Origin: Nymphaea colorata
Taxonomy: Eukaryota; Streptophyta; Magnoliopsida; Nymphaeales; Nymphaeaceae
DNA length: 64,000 nt
Direction of reading: 5' to 3'
Assembly: GCF_008831285.2 (NCBI RefSeq)
Contig: NC_045146.1
Location: forward strand, 14,811,149-14,875,148
Notes under the pieces: model-generated
Databases searched by the model: none
Told to the model about the DNA's origin: nothing
Seen by the model: only the letters and a program-made list of their open reading frames with translations
Shown here: positions 49,932 to 62,125 of the stretch, piece after piece
Layout of the letters: every line of letters begins with the position of its first letter
Numbering within the stretch: the first letter of the stretch is position 1
Made by a program: the position numbers and the translations under genes

Positions 49932-52900
49932 TCTCAATCTATTGGTATGATCAGTAAGAGAAAAGTAGGGAAAAAATTATTACGATGCCTCCATGCTTGT
50001 TATCATGTTCTAGTGGCTTTCATCTACTATGTTCTATGGCAATCTAAATTTCTAGCTCCACCACTAGTCTGTAGCCCTTCTATGCCTCAAATTGAAGTAA
50101 AATAATTAAATGGGAACTCGTCAGACAGTACTGCTGAAGCCAGTTTCTTGTCCATTATCATAATTAGCATTCTAGGTAGTAACTCTAAGGGAATACAAGG
50201 ATCTGAAGAGCTTCTAACGAGCATTTAATGACACTTATCAAGCATGTCATATAATTAAGATCTGCAATTTTGATGACTTAGCAGCATTCTTCCAATCCCA
50301 GAAAGACACAAAATTAGCTGGTTCCGCCCTCTCCCAAGCACACACATTCATCACAAAACATGACCCAAGTATTTGATCAAGCATCTGCCAAATGACAAAA
50401 ATGTCATTCCCTTTGTTCTTGTTCTCTATGTTCCTGCATCATATCTTCAGTATATTTGGAAATTGAATTTGACATGGGAATCCACACCAAATTCCTTGGT
50501 TTACTAGCCGTGGTGGTTATCTAAATATGTGTTCATTATAAAAGATCGGAAGACTTGGGATCGAACATCAAGCCGGACACTTGGTTAGATCTCCTTGATC
50601 CATGTACTGAAAAGGTGTCAGAAGTTTAGCCGTTAAGGTTCAGAGTTGAGTTTATTTTTTTTCCCCATTAATTTCTTGTAATTTATATTTTTTCTTACCT
50701 TTTCCTACCTTTTTCTTGAGAAGCACAGAATATCTTCAACTCCAGTTATTAACTTGAAGAGCGCTTTGATCCGATCATCGTGTCAAGCTAAAAACTCGAA
50801 ATCTTCGAGCCACCTTCCACTGTTTCAATCCATACTGTGAGTTTTGTGTTTCCTTCTCTCCCCACTCTCGAAACATCGGATCCAATTATATTACGAGACT
50901 TCCATGATCATGATTTTATAATGAGATATGAGTGAAATCCAAATCCAGATACGCCGTCACTTCTTCAAAGGATGGTGGCAGAATCAGACCAAGCACCCAT
51001 TTGAGCTTCAACAAAATCTCTCCCTGCAAGCTTATGCGCACAAGTTCCTCAAATCTCAGAATGTCAAATTTTCTCTGCAAAATTTGATCGCATTGTAAGC
51101 ATGATCTGCATGTTTGATGTTGGTAAAAGTTTGCCAATGAAGTTGTGGAGCTTCATGCACGCATAAGAGTTTACGCCACATTAAAAACCAAGGTACGTGA
51201 AAATCAACTGCAAGAGACCAAAGTGAGAAGTTGCAATCTTGAGACATGAGAAGAAGAAAACCATGGGCAACCAGGCATTTATTTCCCGTGTAGCAAGACG
51301 TTATATTCATTCAGCTCGCCCTCTTCCTCTCTCTAGCATTTACAGATGGGGTGGCAAGCATGATTGAGAGGCGTGGGCCGCAAACATTATGAGATGCATG
51401 AAGGGCAATGAAGAAGGGATATCAGCCACTTCTTCCTCCCTTCCCTTTCACAATAACACCAACACGCCACAACCCTTGTGACTTTCGACCCCACAGCCAA
51501 TCTTTAGTCACCACCATAAGGCATGAGACGGCTGCGGAGGCAGAATTCTTTTTTGTATAACTCAGTTTTCAAACCCTGCAATAAAAACTCGAATCCCTCA
51601 AATAAATAAATAAATAATATAAAAGGCACCATTGTGAAGTCAAATTATATGAGCCTGTGCAGACAGCTATCGACACAAGCTCACAAGTCACAAGTGACGC
51701 CGATACAAGCATGCATGCAACTTATTTTATTATCAAAAGGAGATTTAGTAATCAAGCGGACTATGCAATATTTTCTCTCTTCTATATAAAAACATCTTGG
51801 AGCTAGGGACTCTTGGCAACAAGAACATTAACACAACGTTTCATGTGAAGCCGATTCATGAAACATTGCGTTCTAATGTTTCATCTGTTCTAATCTTTAA
51901 AACGAATTCATAAAATATTGGGTTAGTATTCTCCTTGTTAAATGCCCCTTAATGTTATTGGCAGAGAAGGGACCAAGAACACTATGATCCAATTGATGCA
52001 ACCTACTTTCTGGTTGTTTGATATTCGTCCTGCAAGTGTTTAGAACCACAATCTTTTTGTTTTCAATATCTGGCGTTTACTTTCATGAAGTATTTTTGAA
52101 TTTTAACGGAAAAGGAACCAAACCTTCTTTTTACGATTTCTTTTTTCCGTTTCACGGTACTATGAGCAAGATTAATTTAGCACTAGGAAAATGATCATAT
52201 TGCGACTGTTTGAAAAAAGAAAATTAAGGTGCAGTTTTGAACAAGAAGATCACGACGTATTGCATATTCTCACATTGTTTTACACAGGAAACATTGAACT
52301 TTTGTATTAAAACTAGCTTTGCGGCAATTTAAGATTCTTTAATTCTTCCAACCAGGAATGTGACGGTAAATGAACTTTGGGAACGTCATCTCATTAACCA
52401 TCTAGCGCATTTTGGGAAGTTGGAAAACTAACTTTAAAAGACACCATGTTTGAGATCAAGAATTGCGGAGTTTCGCAACATTTACCTTTGTTACTACTAA
52501 CGTAACATCAATTAATTAATAATAAATATTGCACCCACTTTGCCTTCCCAAATCAACGGGCGTTTGATTTTTTAGCTTCCCACGTACTTAATTTTTTTGC
52601 AGAGCGAATGAATAGATGGAGTAGTTTTCTGTTGATCTTTTCTCATGTTTTCACTTCCTTACTTCACTTATTTTTCTACGCATAACAATATCTAGGCTGT
52701 ATTGACGATAAAGAAAAACCTGATTAAACATGAAACTGTTTTTATTTTATTTACTAATATATGGGCAGCTGTGAGATCATAATTAGTTATAGGCTGATTT
52801 GGGGAGTACATGAATCTCCATGTCAATTCTCTGCGTCGTGTTTGCAGTATTTCATGTGTTCCATCTCCCACTGTGGACCACATGGAACAGAACACCATCT

Positions 52901-53483
52901 TCCGGAACAGGCGTTTTTTATTTCACCAATCATACTACCTCTGAGTGTTACTTGAGATTCGGTGTAGATTCTATTGTAAAACTCTGCCACATTGTGTTTT
53001 AAATGCTTGAAAAGCTAGCCATATTGTAGAACTTCGTGAATAAGTTATGTCGAAAATCATCTCGGCCAGTGAACTGAAAAACACGCTTTCGATATCATAA
53101 AAACAACGCGCATGTCTTCGTTGTGGACGTCAACAAGAGCCATATATATAAACATATCCACCTGACTAGGGGATTGGGCTTAATTAAAACCATCAAGTTG
53201 CCAATTGAAGTTCCCCATAATAATACATGGGGTACACCTCTTCAAATTACATGCTCATGTTGTAAGCAGCATGGTGTAGCTGGTTGGGTTTGTCGGCGCG
53301 TGAAAGTCTCAGTTTGAGTTTTGTGGATATTATTCTTCTAAACTGCAAATAATAGATGTGTGACGCTTTAGTTAGTGCATCACTCCTTACCCAGGTCTCA
53401 AAGTAGCCCTATACCTAGAAACATGAAAAAAGAGAGGACTTTAGCATGTTCGTATTGTCTCTCTACCTCTTCACTTTACCTAC
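46346..53483. other. Long noncoding region
   Basis: No supportable gene over about 7 kb. Frames at 46384-46635, 47424-47759 and 50916-51310 show no domain I recognise. The notable structure is a local tandem duplication at about 49440-50190. At about 50048-50066 the sequence CTAGCTCCACCACTAG resembles the end of an hAT-like element. Confidence 0.5.
49440..50190. repeat. Diverged local tandem duplication, each copy with a CT microsatellite
   Basis: Copy 1 (about 49465-49790) and copy 2 (about 49805-50190) share, in order: a TTCACAGAAA stretch, a GAACCCT(C/T)T region, a (CT)n tract (49597-49624 and 49890-49936), a TTGAAGTAAA(A/C) stretch with AATTAAAT, and a TCTAGG region followed by TGTAATTAAG or TAGTAACTC. 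Substitutions and length changes are frequent, so it is old. Confidence 0.65.
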
Positions 53484-53884
53484 CAGTAGGGGTGAACAAC
53501 GAGTCGAGGTTGAGCTCGACCCGTGAACAAGTTTGAGCCGAGTCAAATAATTGAGTTGAGTTCGAGTTCAACACATAACTGCTGAGTCGAGCTCAAGCCT
53601 TAATCAAGTCGATATATTCAAACGAGTTTAAGAGTTTGATGAGTCTTAATCGAGTCGAGCTCGAGCTCAACACATGACAATCAATATCAACTATATTTAA
53701 ATGAATTTATCGAGTCTTCATCGAGTTGAGCACGAGCTCAACATGTAGCTGCTGAGTCGAGCTCAAGTTGCTTTCGTCGAGCTATTATCGAGCTTGAGCA
53801 GAGCTGAGCTCGAAGTTTGATTAGTCGAGCGGAGTTCGAGCTGATTGAACTCGGACTCAACTCAGCTTGTGTTCACCCCTACTG
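53484..53884. mobile_element. 401-bp MITE with perfect 15-bp inverted ends
   Basis: Begins CAGTAGGGGTGAACA and ends with its exact complement. The interior consists largely of GAGTCGAGCTCGAG-type phrases in both orientations, so a single strand could fold extensively. It has no coding capacity. Ends of the AGGGGTGAACA type suggest an hAT-like origin. The immediate flanks show no clear 8-bp target duplication. Confidence 0.8.
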
Positions 53885-54767
53885 CTGAACCTCATCTTAC
53901 CTTTTTGATTTGCTATTTAATAAGCTAAATCATGTACTAGTTAGTTAGTTCCAAAGATAATTAATTAGGGTAGCGGATGAAGGGTTCTACCACTTTTGAA
54001 ACTAAATCATGTATGAGTTCCATACTGTGGTTTTTTCCTCTCTCTCTCTCTCTTTTTTTACCTTACTTGCAGGGTTTATTCAATTTTGGCGACTAAATCT
54101 CTCGACCCAATTGTGGTGTAATTTTCCCTAGAATAAATGAAAGTTCCAAATACTTTACTGCCCTGCACCCCCTAACTTCAATGTATGTCCAACAACTGCA
54201 TTCTTTTCGTGATCCATGTCCGCTGTGTGGGAAACAGTACCATCCTTTTCACTTTCTCAATAGTTCGAACCTAACTCAAAGGAGAGCACAGAACTCGTGA
54301 TTATCATTATGGCGTGATTACAGCAAGTTGCAAGACAGTGCACCCAAGTTCATGACCGGTTGGTCGGCTCGTGAGCCTATGTACGTAATTTAAGTGCATA
54401 TATGGCCCAGCTGCTTGTTGGGTAAGGAATATGATGGGGACCTAACTTATTAAAAAATGCATCCATACATAACTGCCTGAATCCACCTTCTATTTTATTA
54501 TATACTAAGGGCCATGGGAAATATCGATCCAAATCTACCTTGTCGTTCCGAAGAAGGAACCTGCTGCGGCTGTAGGGGTGGCACAGGTAGCAAGGATAAT
54601 AAAGCTTTATTGATTAAGAAGCATGCATTTCGAACCATTTCATATTTTAATAGGAACTGAGCTATAAAAAGCGAACTACGTATGTTCGTTTAATATGTTC
54701 GCAATATAGAGGAGAAGAAATCCAAAGTGGGTGTAGAGCTCTAGTGAGCGGCAGGAGCGACGAGAAT

Positions 54768-54856
54768 ATAACACATATTTTAGAAACAGTATATCCATAT
54801 TTTCACCATGCTTATTGAAATAGGATATACTGTACTGTTTCTAAAATATATGTTAC
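54768..54856. repeat. Imperfect inverted repeat, hairpin of about 89 bases
   Basis: The left arm (54768-54796) pairs with the right arm (54823-54856). ATTTTAGAAACAGT on the left is complementary to ACTGTTTCTAAAAT on the right, and TATATCC to GGATATA. The right arm has an extra 5 bases, giving one bulge. The loop is about 26 bases. It could be a tiny MITE or a transcribed hairpin; nothing shows expression. Confidence 0.75.
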
Positions 54857-56866
54857 ATCTGGTAAAAGAATATAGTGTTCTTTTTATTAAATGCCTCCAA
54901 TGAGATTCAATTTCTTGTTTCATTTTTTTAGTACAAAAGAACGATTATAGAATGTTGAACTTCCCCCATGTTTGATGGCCTCTTTGAAATTCAATGACTT
55001 CTTAGGCCGTCAAACATGCACCTAGCAAAGATATTAGCAAGTGAATCTGTGAGCAGATGAGTGAATTTGTTAAATGCTCATATTCCAATGCTTGGCGTCA
55101 GTGATGGCAGCGGTATACTATTAGCTACCCAGCGTCGAGCTACCAGGTCTATTTTTATCCAGGTATGGGTGTGGTAGGTCAAGCTTGTCTTGCGAGTTCC
55201 ATCTCGTTCGGTCAATGGACACAAGTTTCAAAAAGGAGGAAGGCCAGACAACTTGCCAACTTGGTCAAGTAACATCCATATACAAAGAACATAGGGCGTA
55301 CGGCCACTAGTGTATCGGCCATCGGAACATGTATGTACATGTCCAATAACTGCAGTACCATTTGCAATTAAAGGACCCGAAACTTGTAATTCCAGATGTC
55401 CAGATCTACAGCCAGTACTGTTCCGGCGCATGCAGCGTTTGCTTTTTTAGCTCTCTGTTCCGGTGAGTCCTTGTCAGATAAAGGCCCCCTGCATCATCAC
55501 TCTGCCCTCAAAGCTGAATCTCCCCCAATCAAAAACAATTTCAAATTTCAAATTCATGCAAATCTTGTAGCTGCTAGCGAAAGTCCGTTTGATTCAATTT
55601 TAAAGATCAAATTCGTGAACTTGCTTTGGCTTGTGCAGGAAGTTGATGTTCATGGAGATGAAACGGTGGCGGTGGTGGTGGCGGTGCCGCCATATCCATC
55701 GTCCCGCTCACCAGGAGAAACAGCTTTTTTGAATCTCTTTAATCCCAGTCTTCGATCTCTGGTAAATTGGAGGAGTGCATGGAATTAGTGCTTATGATTT
55801 GCAATCAGACAGCAGCCACCTTTCCCATTTTTATTGAACAACCGCCGCTGTAGTTTGATGAAAGGCTGAATCCAAATCCGAGAAGCTGCCGTACCGGAAT
55901 CCAGCCCAAGAATAATACAAGTTGGCTCGCCACAAAGATTTTTTGGCACTTTCCAGGATAAGGATTGGAAAAAGAATATTTCTTTTTCATTTTTCAAGTT
56001 AGCTAAAGTTACACGATCATGTGTAAGATACTAAATTATGCTAATACGGCTGACATTTTTGTTTGTACGTTGGTAGGGGCGCTAGATACTGACACCCCCC
56101 AATCCTAGTAAACAGGATTTCCCTTCTTGATTTAACAAGAATGCATGAGGAGAGAGACGATAGAGCAAGTTAAGATTCTCTCTGTCACTAAATCTTTAGC
56201 CATGGAAAAATCAGCATTATAGCAACTGATGATGCTTCAATGACAGTTTCATAACACTTTTAGTGACATATTTCAAATATTTAGTCATCTGGCAACATCC
56301 GGCAAGCAATCTGGCTGATTTTAATTTTCTTGTACATAAGATAATATTGCCTTCTCCATATGTTTCTTTGGTTAGTAAAATATAATGGTTACTAAAATAT
56401 AAGAACTATATATTGACAAATGAAGATACGATGGATTAGCAGGGGGCATGTAACAGGCAAGGGGGGCCAAACACGTGATGGGCCTCCTGGCTGTTTTGAC
56501 TTCGTGAAGAACTTCTGGTATAGTATCTTAAAAGTCAGGTAACCAAATTAATTCAACAGTTCATACTGGTTCTCATAATATTTCATGGTTCTCATATTTG
56601 ACTATATGTCATTCAATGCAGGAGAGAGAGAGAGAGAGAGAGAGGTATGAGCCATGCCACCTCCCACCATTGAAAATCTTTAATTTGCCCTATGTAAAAA
56701 TTCTGAAATATATTGTTACCCACCTTCACGAACACACTCTTCTTTTTTTTTTTCCTGAACTACAATCTTTATTTGTGGACCTGAATCATTTGCTTGTATC
56801 TAGAAAAGATTTGGAACTCGAGTTACAAGTCTTTTCTCAGAGAGAGAGAGAGGTGGTGTTGTTACT

Positions 56867-56913
56867 GTTATTTGAATTGTCTCCTGCCGCTAGGTGGAGA
56901 CAATTCAAATAAC
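56867..56913. repeat. Perfect 18-bp stem hairpin
   Basis: GTTATTTGAATTGTCTCC (56867-56884) is followed after an 11-base loop by its exact reverse complement (56896-56913). Pairing stops at the arm ends. Perfect arms suggest recent origin or a templated inverted duplication. Confidence 0.9.
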
Positions 56914-59499
56914 CAGAATGGTTAGGTTTTAGATATTAACACCCCAAGTTCTTGGAAAAAGATCTTGACACACAACTGCCGTTGATGTTTCTTGCATCTA
57001 CACTTCTGCAAGAATTTCACATAGAAAAGCATTTTGAGTATTAATCAATGGAATTCTATCCTTCTACCATCCTGAGCTCACATAAGCTTTGCTCTTGATC
57101 TTATAAAATTTACTTACACCTTACAATGCATTTGGCTTCAGGAGATGATACCAAATTCCACCTTCGATTCTTATACAAAGCATCGACATTGTTTTCATAA
57201 TGGGCATCCAATTTGAATATCGAGATGCTTCTCTAAGTAGAGTCTTCATGTATATCTTTGGGATTCTAAGACTTGAAAGTTTGTATTTTCTTCGTCGGTG
57301 ATCATATGATGTGTTTAAGTTGGCTAAGCTTCTGGTGGGGTATGATTTCTAAAGATGGCTTAAAATTGTTTTCAACCAACCAAATTTGGTTCTGCAATTG
57401 GGCAAGGTCTGAACTTATACATTCACTATTGCCTCAAGCCAAGTTATCTATTTCGAGTGTCAAGATTGTCAACCTCTTGTGATGAGAAAAGAGATTTTAT
57501 TGATATACAAGTTGAACAGCAATGGGGCAGCAGCCAGACTGAAAGCAGACTATGTACTCTAGGGAAACAAGAGGATAGGTAGGAACTTCAACTCTTTATC
57601 GGATGGTGGGTTTCTCCCACTCACCCGGAACCATAACTATTGACATGAAATTCTTTTAATCTGTTTACAGAAATATATACATAGGCTTATTCTTATCTTT
57701 CATGGTTTGAGTTGCTGCTGGTGATGAGATTCATCAAATTAAGCTAACTTGCTGCTTAGTTACATCTAAAACCTTGTCACATGGCACCCAACCTGCTTGC
57801 TTCCTTTCTATTGAACCCAACTTGGACATGAATGTCCCACACGATAATCTCCATGCCCATATCTGTTTCTTATCCGACATATCCTTGATTTACAAAAAAC
57901 TTGCATTTCCAAAACAAAATTTTGCTTCATATTCTAATGATTTGTTTATTACATACAGTACGTTCATATTTCAAAGATACAATCAATGCCATTTTTGAAC
58001 TATGTATGTTTGAATCATATCCAAATTTCTGAGTTGATTTTTTACTGCATCCATAAAGCATAAGCCCATGTACTTAAGATCAAATATTTGGCGTTTGTTA
58101 ATGGAATTTATGACCAGTTACCGAATGGCCAGCTGGGGCTTAGGTACCTCAATTTGACCCATATTAAGTGTTCTTAAAGAGGGCTGTGGGTACTCTGCCC
58201 TCCGTACTCAGTATACAAACTGGGTTCTCCTATGAATATTTCATTTTATTTTGGGAATTGACTTGTCTATAACTACGTCAAATTTTATTTATATGTTTGG
58301 TTTCTTTGAAAGGACAGTCGAGGCATTGAATGTGTAGACATACATATACATGCTTAAGAATGATCATTTGGTGTAAAAGCTAGAAGTAGTTTAATTATAA
58401 TGCGACCATAAGCATAACATATTAGAGCGCCATACCAAGCCTCTTCTGGATATATCCTGTAGAATCAAGATCAATTAGTAACATGCAGATTAAAATTTCT
58501 AGAACTTAACTGCAAAACCCCAGCCGCTTGAGAGTAGTATGTTGTGCACCGAACTGATGATATGCTTAAGATTAACTTGATAGTTGGTCACGTACACACA
58601 AGCTGGATTTGCAGTACTGAAATGAGATCCAGACTCGTAAAAACCTGCATGCCAACAAGATGTTGCTGGCTTGTGTTGTTAATAATCCAAATCCTGATTT
58701 GGATCACAAAGGGATTTGGCCAGTTTTAGCGACGACAGTGGGGCTGGTCAAAATCTGGGCATCTCAACCAAAGCGACCCTGGGGCGAAGCACCGAAGTTG
58801 CTGCACAAATGCATTTTTATTTAAGCTCCATTACCAACGTACTTAAATTGGGAGACTATTATATAGTGTGGTTTTTGGGTAGAGATAACATTTTCAAAAA
58901 GAATTCAAAAGAAGAAGACCGTTCTGCTTCCCATGCGGCAATTAATAGTTTTATCTGATTTTACTCCTCGAGAAACTAAATGCAACCCAAATCACGGCTT
59001 GGCTTGACCACAATTTTCAACAATGGCTCGTTTTGCTCTACTCACTGCTTTCCCACTATATAATAAACCATTGTTGCGAGACCTGCTATTTGCATTGTAA
59101 AAGAAAAGCTGCCGCCAAATCTTGCTCCCAAAACTTGTGTAAAACAAAGTCATCACTGGGCATTAGTTTATTAATGCTCCTCCGTCTCTACCTCGAAGAA
59201 ACGATTGGGGCTGCCAAAGTGTGTGGTTTTTGCGGATACCCAACTTCAAAAACTTCTCTTTTAATGTCTAATGCAGCTCTTAGTACAAAATATGCCTTAG
59301 CTGAACTTTGAATTGTGCAAGTCAGATTGATTTTGAATTGGTTTCTATCCATTGTAGGCTTTGTTCTTGGGATCCTATGATTTTTTGCTGTAAATATATC
59401 ATTTCTTATCAATAAAGGTTGATGGCCTAACCCTCTAGAGACGTTTTCCTCCAATGTAGGCTCTGTGAGTCAAGAGGCTGATTTGAAAGGATTTAATCT

Positions 59500-59514
59500 G
59501 ATATATATATATGT

Positions 59515-59541
<27 letters not shown>
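59500..59541. repeat. Compound (AT)n-(GA)n microsatellite
   Basis: A short AT run, GTA, then about 26 bases of GA repeat. On the minus strand it has the same CT-then-AT order as the other compound tracts. Confidence 0.9.
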
Positions 59542-59547
<6 letters not shown>

Positions 59548-60916
59548 GGATGGGGCAACATCTCTTCTCTCAGTGTGTTCATGTGATTGCAATGATAATG
59601 GGAGAAAGATGGTGTAGTGGAGGGGATGCCGGCAACTGGAGCATGCAGCTAGCCTGGGCTTCACGTCAAATTGTCTGCCTTCATAAAGAGGCTGCCCATA
59701 AATAGGAAGGGGATGGACTCCACGATTCCAAAGAAGGGCCAGACTCTACGAACCTTCTCTTTTCAAAGCATGCCCAATCGATGCATGCCTTGGCCCGTCA
59801 TTCATAGCATCAAACTTTATAAAGATGTGCTACTTAGCCCCAAAGGACCCGCTGCCCTCTCCATGCTCCGCCCGATGGGTCGGCTCATTCATGTCCGGTT
59901 GAAAATGCCTCGCCACCCTCCCCATACGTACCACTTGGCTCTTGCCGGAGCCCTCATCAATAACTTCACTTAAACGAAGATCAACCGACCATAAAAGTAA
60001 TCTTGTTTGGTACATGGCAAAGATCAAGCGCGAGATAATTGGACAAGTTGATGTGGCGTGGGAATATGGGCTAGGCAAGGCGTCCCGCCGGAGCCGGTGG
60101 CCGGAGGGGCAGCCGTCGTCGGCCGGGGAGCTGCGGGAAGGACAAAGTCCGGTCAAGGGGTAGTCCGGTCCGGTGAGGAGTAGTGGGGACATCCTTGTCA
60201 TTGTTCCTGAAGCAGTCACGCACCCTCTCATACCAAATTTCAAAGGATACGGTGGCATTCCATAAAAATCCCAATACTATTTAATGCTCACAGCTGGGCC
60301 TTCTTTTCCCAGCCCCCAAGCCCACTGCCCTGCTGCCACAAAAGTTTCGAATTGCGCCGCGAAATCACCAGAAAACCACTCCTCCCACGATCCTTCGATT
60401 CAAAGCAAACGAGTCCTTTGTTTTTTTGCATTTCCTTTGTTCAGAAGGATAGGCCGTAGAGGACGCTCTGTTTGCTGAATAATTAAAAGCGGAAGCTCTC
60501 TGGCAATCCATTTTTTGTCGCTTTAATAAAGATTACTTGGTTAACAGTCGAAGCTCTCGTAAGGAATGTTCTGTTGCTGAACTGATCGAGTTACTGAATC
60601 GTAGCGCATTGAACTCCATGGTTACTAAAAGGAAGCAAGCTGAGAATCGACGAGCGATGGCGTTCTGGTGCTCGTGAGGGAGGAGAGGGGGTGGTTGGGG
60701 AAAAGAAGGATTTTTCAAAGTTTTTGAAGTGTGCAGAGGGGACAGATGTGGGGAGCAGCCGCAGCAGCAGACATTGATAAAGGCAATCAGAAACCCTGGG
60801 CTGGGGCTCTGTGAGAGAGTGAAGAGAGAGGAGAGAGAAGTTTGGCCATCCCGTTCTTTTCCCTCCATCGCCTCACACATGCCGAGCCACACGCTTCAAA
60901 TACCTTGACACTCCCT

Positions 60917-61027
60917 CTTTCTCTCTCTCTCTCTCTCTCCTCCCTCTTTCTAAACCAGCGACAGAAGTATCACTCAGACTCTCCCCCTCTCTCTCTCTTT
61001 CCTTCTCTCTCTCTCTGTCTCTCTCTC
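60917..61027 (+). promoter_or_regulatory. Long CT-rich tract in the PLATZ leader or promoter
   Basis: About 110 bases dominated by CT dinucleotides end some 18 bases before the PLATZ ATG at 61045. CT/GA tracts near plant transcription starts can act as Y-patch or BASIC PENTACYSTEINE-binding elements. This is inferred from composition and position only. Confidence 0.5.
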
Positions 61028-61044
61028 ACTTGCTCTTGGTCGCC

Positions 61045-62125
61045 ATGCCGACTAGAGCTCAGAGCCCCGCTTGGCTGTGTTCCCTCCTCGCCGAGAAGTT
61101 CTTCACGCCCTGTTTACTTCACGAGCTCGCCAAGAAGAATGAGAAGAACATCTTTTGCCTCGACTGCGTCGCTGCCATCTGCCCCCATTGCCTCTCCCTG
61201 CACCGTTCCCACCGTCTCCTCCAGGTTCTTGTTCCAAATTCCCTGCCCTCACCCCCTCCAGCTTCAGAATTCTCCCTCTTGGTTCTTCTTCTGCTGACAA
61301 TTTTCTGGTTTGGAACGGTCAGGTGCGTAGGTACGTCTACCACGATGTTATCCGGCTGGAGGATCTCGAGAAGCTGATTGACTGCGCCTTCGTTCAGGTG
61401 GGTGCTTCCCCAGGAGACGAGACTTTTCATTTTCTGCCTCCCCTTTAGATTTTCCTCTGACCGGCGGTTTGTCTATGAAGCAGGCGTATACCACCAACAG
61501 TGCAAAAGTGGTGTTCTTGAACCAGAGGCCCCAATCCCGGCCATTCAAAGGCTCGGGGAGCATCTGCAACACATGCAAGAGAAGTCTCCAGGAACCGTAC
61601 CACTTTTGCTCCCTCGCCTGTAAGGTAAAGAAAGACTCAAATTTTTGTCGGAATTGCGTTTCGAGAGTACTACAGCTCAAGAGAAGATGTTTCCCGACGT
61701 GGTTTTCCGGCGGCGGTTTTATGTGGAGCTTGTGTGTGCAGGTAGAGTACTTGGTGCGTTGCGAGGGGTCCATATCGAGGTACCTATACGACTGCGCGTA
61801 CCTGCCGCTCTCGGACCTCGGCTGCGGCCACCAGGAGGGTGGTCTGAGGGAGATGGACGACGGCCAGATGACGCCGAGCTCCATACTCGACGGCGAGATC
61901 TCGCTCCGCACGTCGTCGTCGTCGGGGTCGAGCGGTAACAACGGCGGGACGGCCGGGGGAGCGACGATGATCTGTACGGCGACGACGGAATTCGTGAGGA
62001 GGAAGCGACGGTCCGGCGGCAATTCTTCGCATTCCCGAATTGCCCCCGCCCCGCCATCCGTTTCCTCCGCCTTGCCCGCTTCCAGCCGGAGGAAAGGCGT
62101 TCCCCAGCGGAGCCCATTTTTCTGA
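61045..62125 (+). CDS. PLATZ: PLATZ transcription factor (AT-rich DNA and zinc binding)
   Basis: A plant-specific nuclear protein. PLATZ members bind A/T-rich DNA in a zinc-dependent way, usually repress transcription, and in cereals also contact RNA polymerase III. Four exons with phase-0 junctions: 61045-61224 (60 aa), 61323-61397 (25 aa), 61484-61624 (47 aa) and 61742-62125 (127 aa plus TGA), 259 aa in all. Zinc ligands of the first, B-box-like region are visible at C12, C23, H26, C38, C41, C46, C49, H53 and H56, with the family string KNEKNIFCLDC. The second motif is C113-x2-C116-x10-C127-x3-C131 (ICNTCKRSL then FCSLAC). VEYLVRCEGS opens exon 4, followed by a Ser/Gly-rich tail with RRKRR (86-90 of the exon) and the typical end RRKGVPQRSPFF. 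The ATG at 61045 follows GTCGCC and begins the conserved region. Introns are 98, 86 and 117 bp. The paralogue is not assigned. Confidence 0.95.

Larger units (their letters stand above)
53885..61044. other. Noncoding region upstream of PLATZ
   Basis: No supportable gene. It holds two hairpins (54768-54856 and 56867-56913), GA microsatellites (56621-56644 and 56839-56852), a compound AT/GA tract at 59500-59541 and a GC-rich patch at about 60060-60170. A 130-codon frame at 55396-55788 has a valine-rich low-complexity tail and no recognised domain. The last few hundred bases are presumably the PLATZ promoter and leader. Confidence 0.5.

Noticed and set aside
55396-55788. 130-codon frame
   Set aside because: Low-complexity valine-rich segment from a GGT/GGC simple repeat and no domain I recognise.
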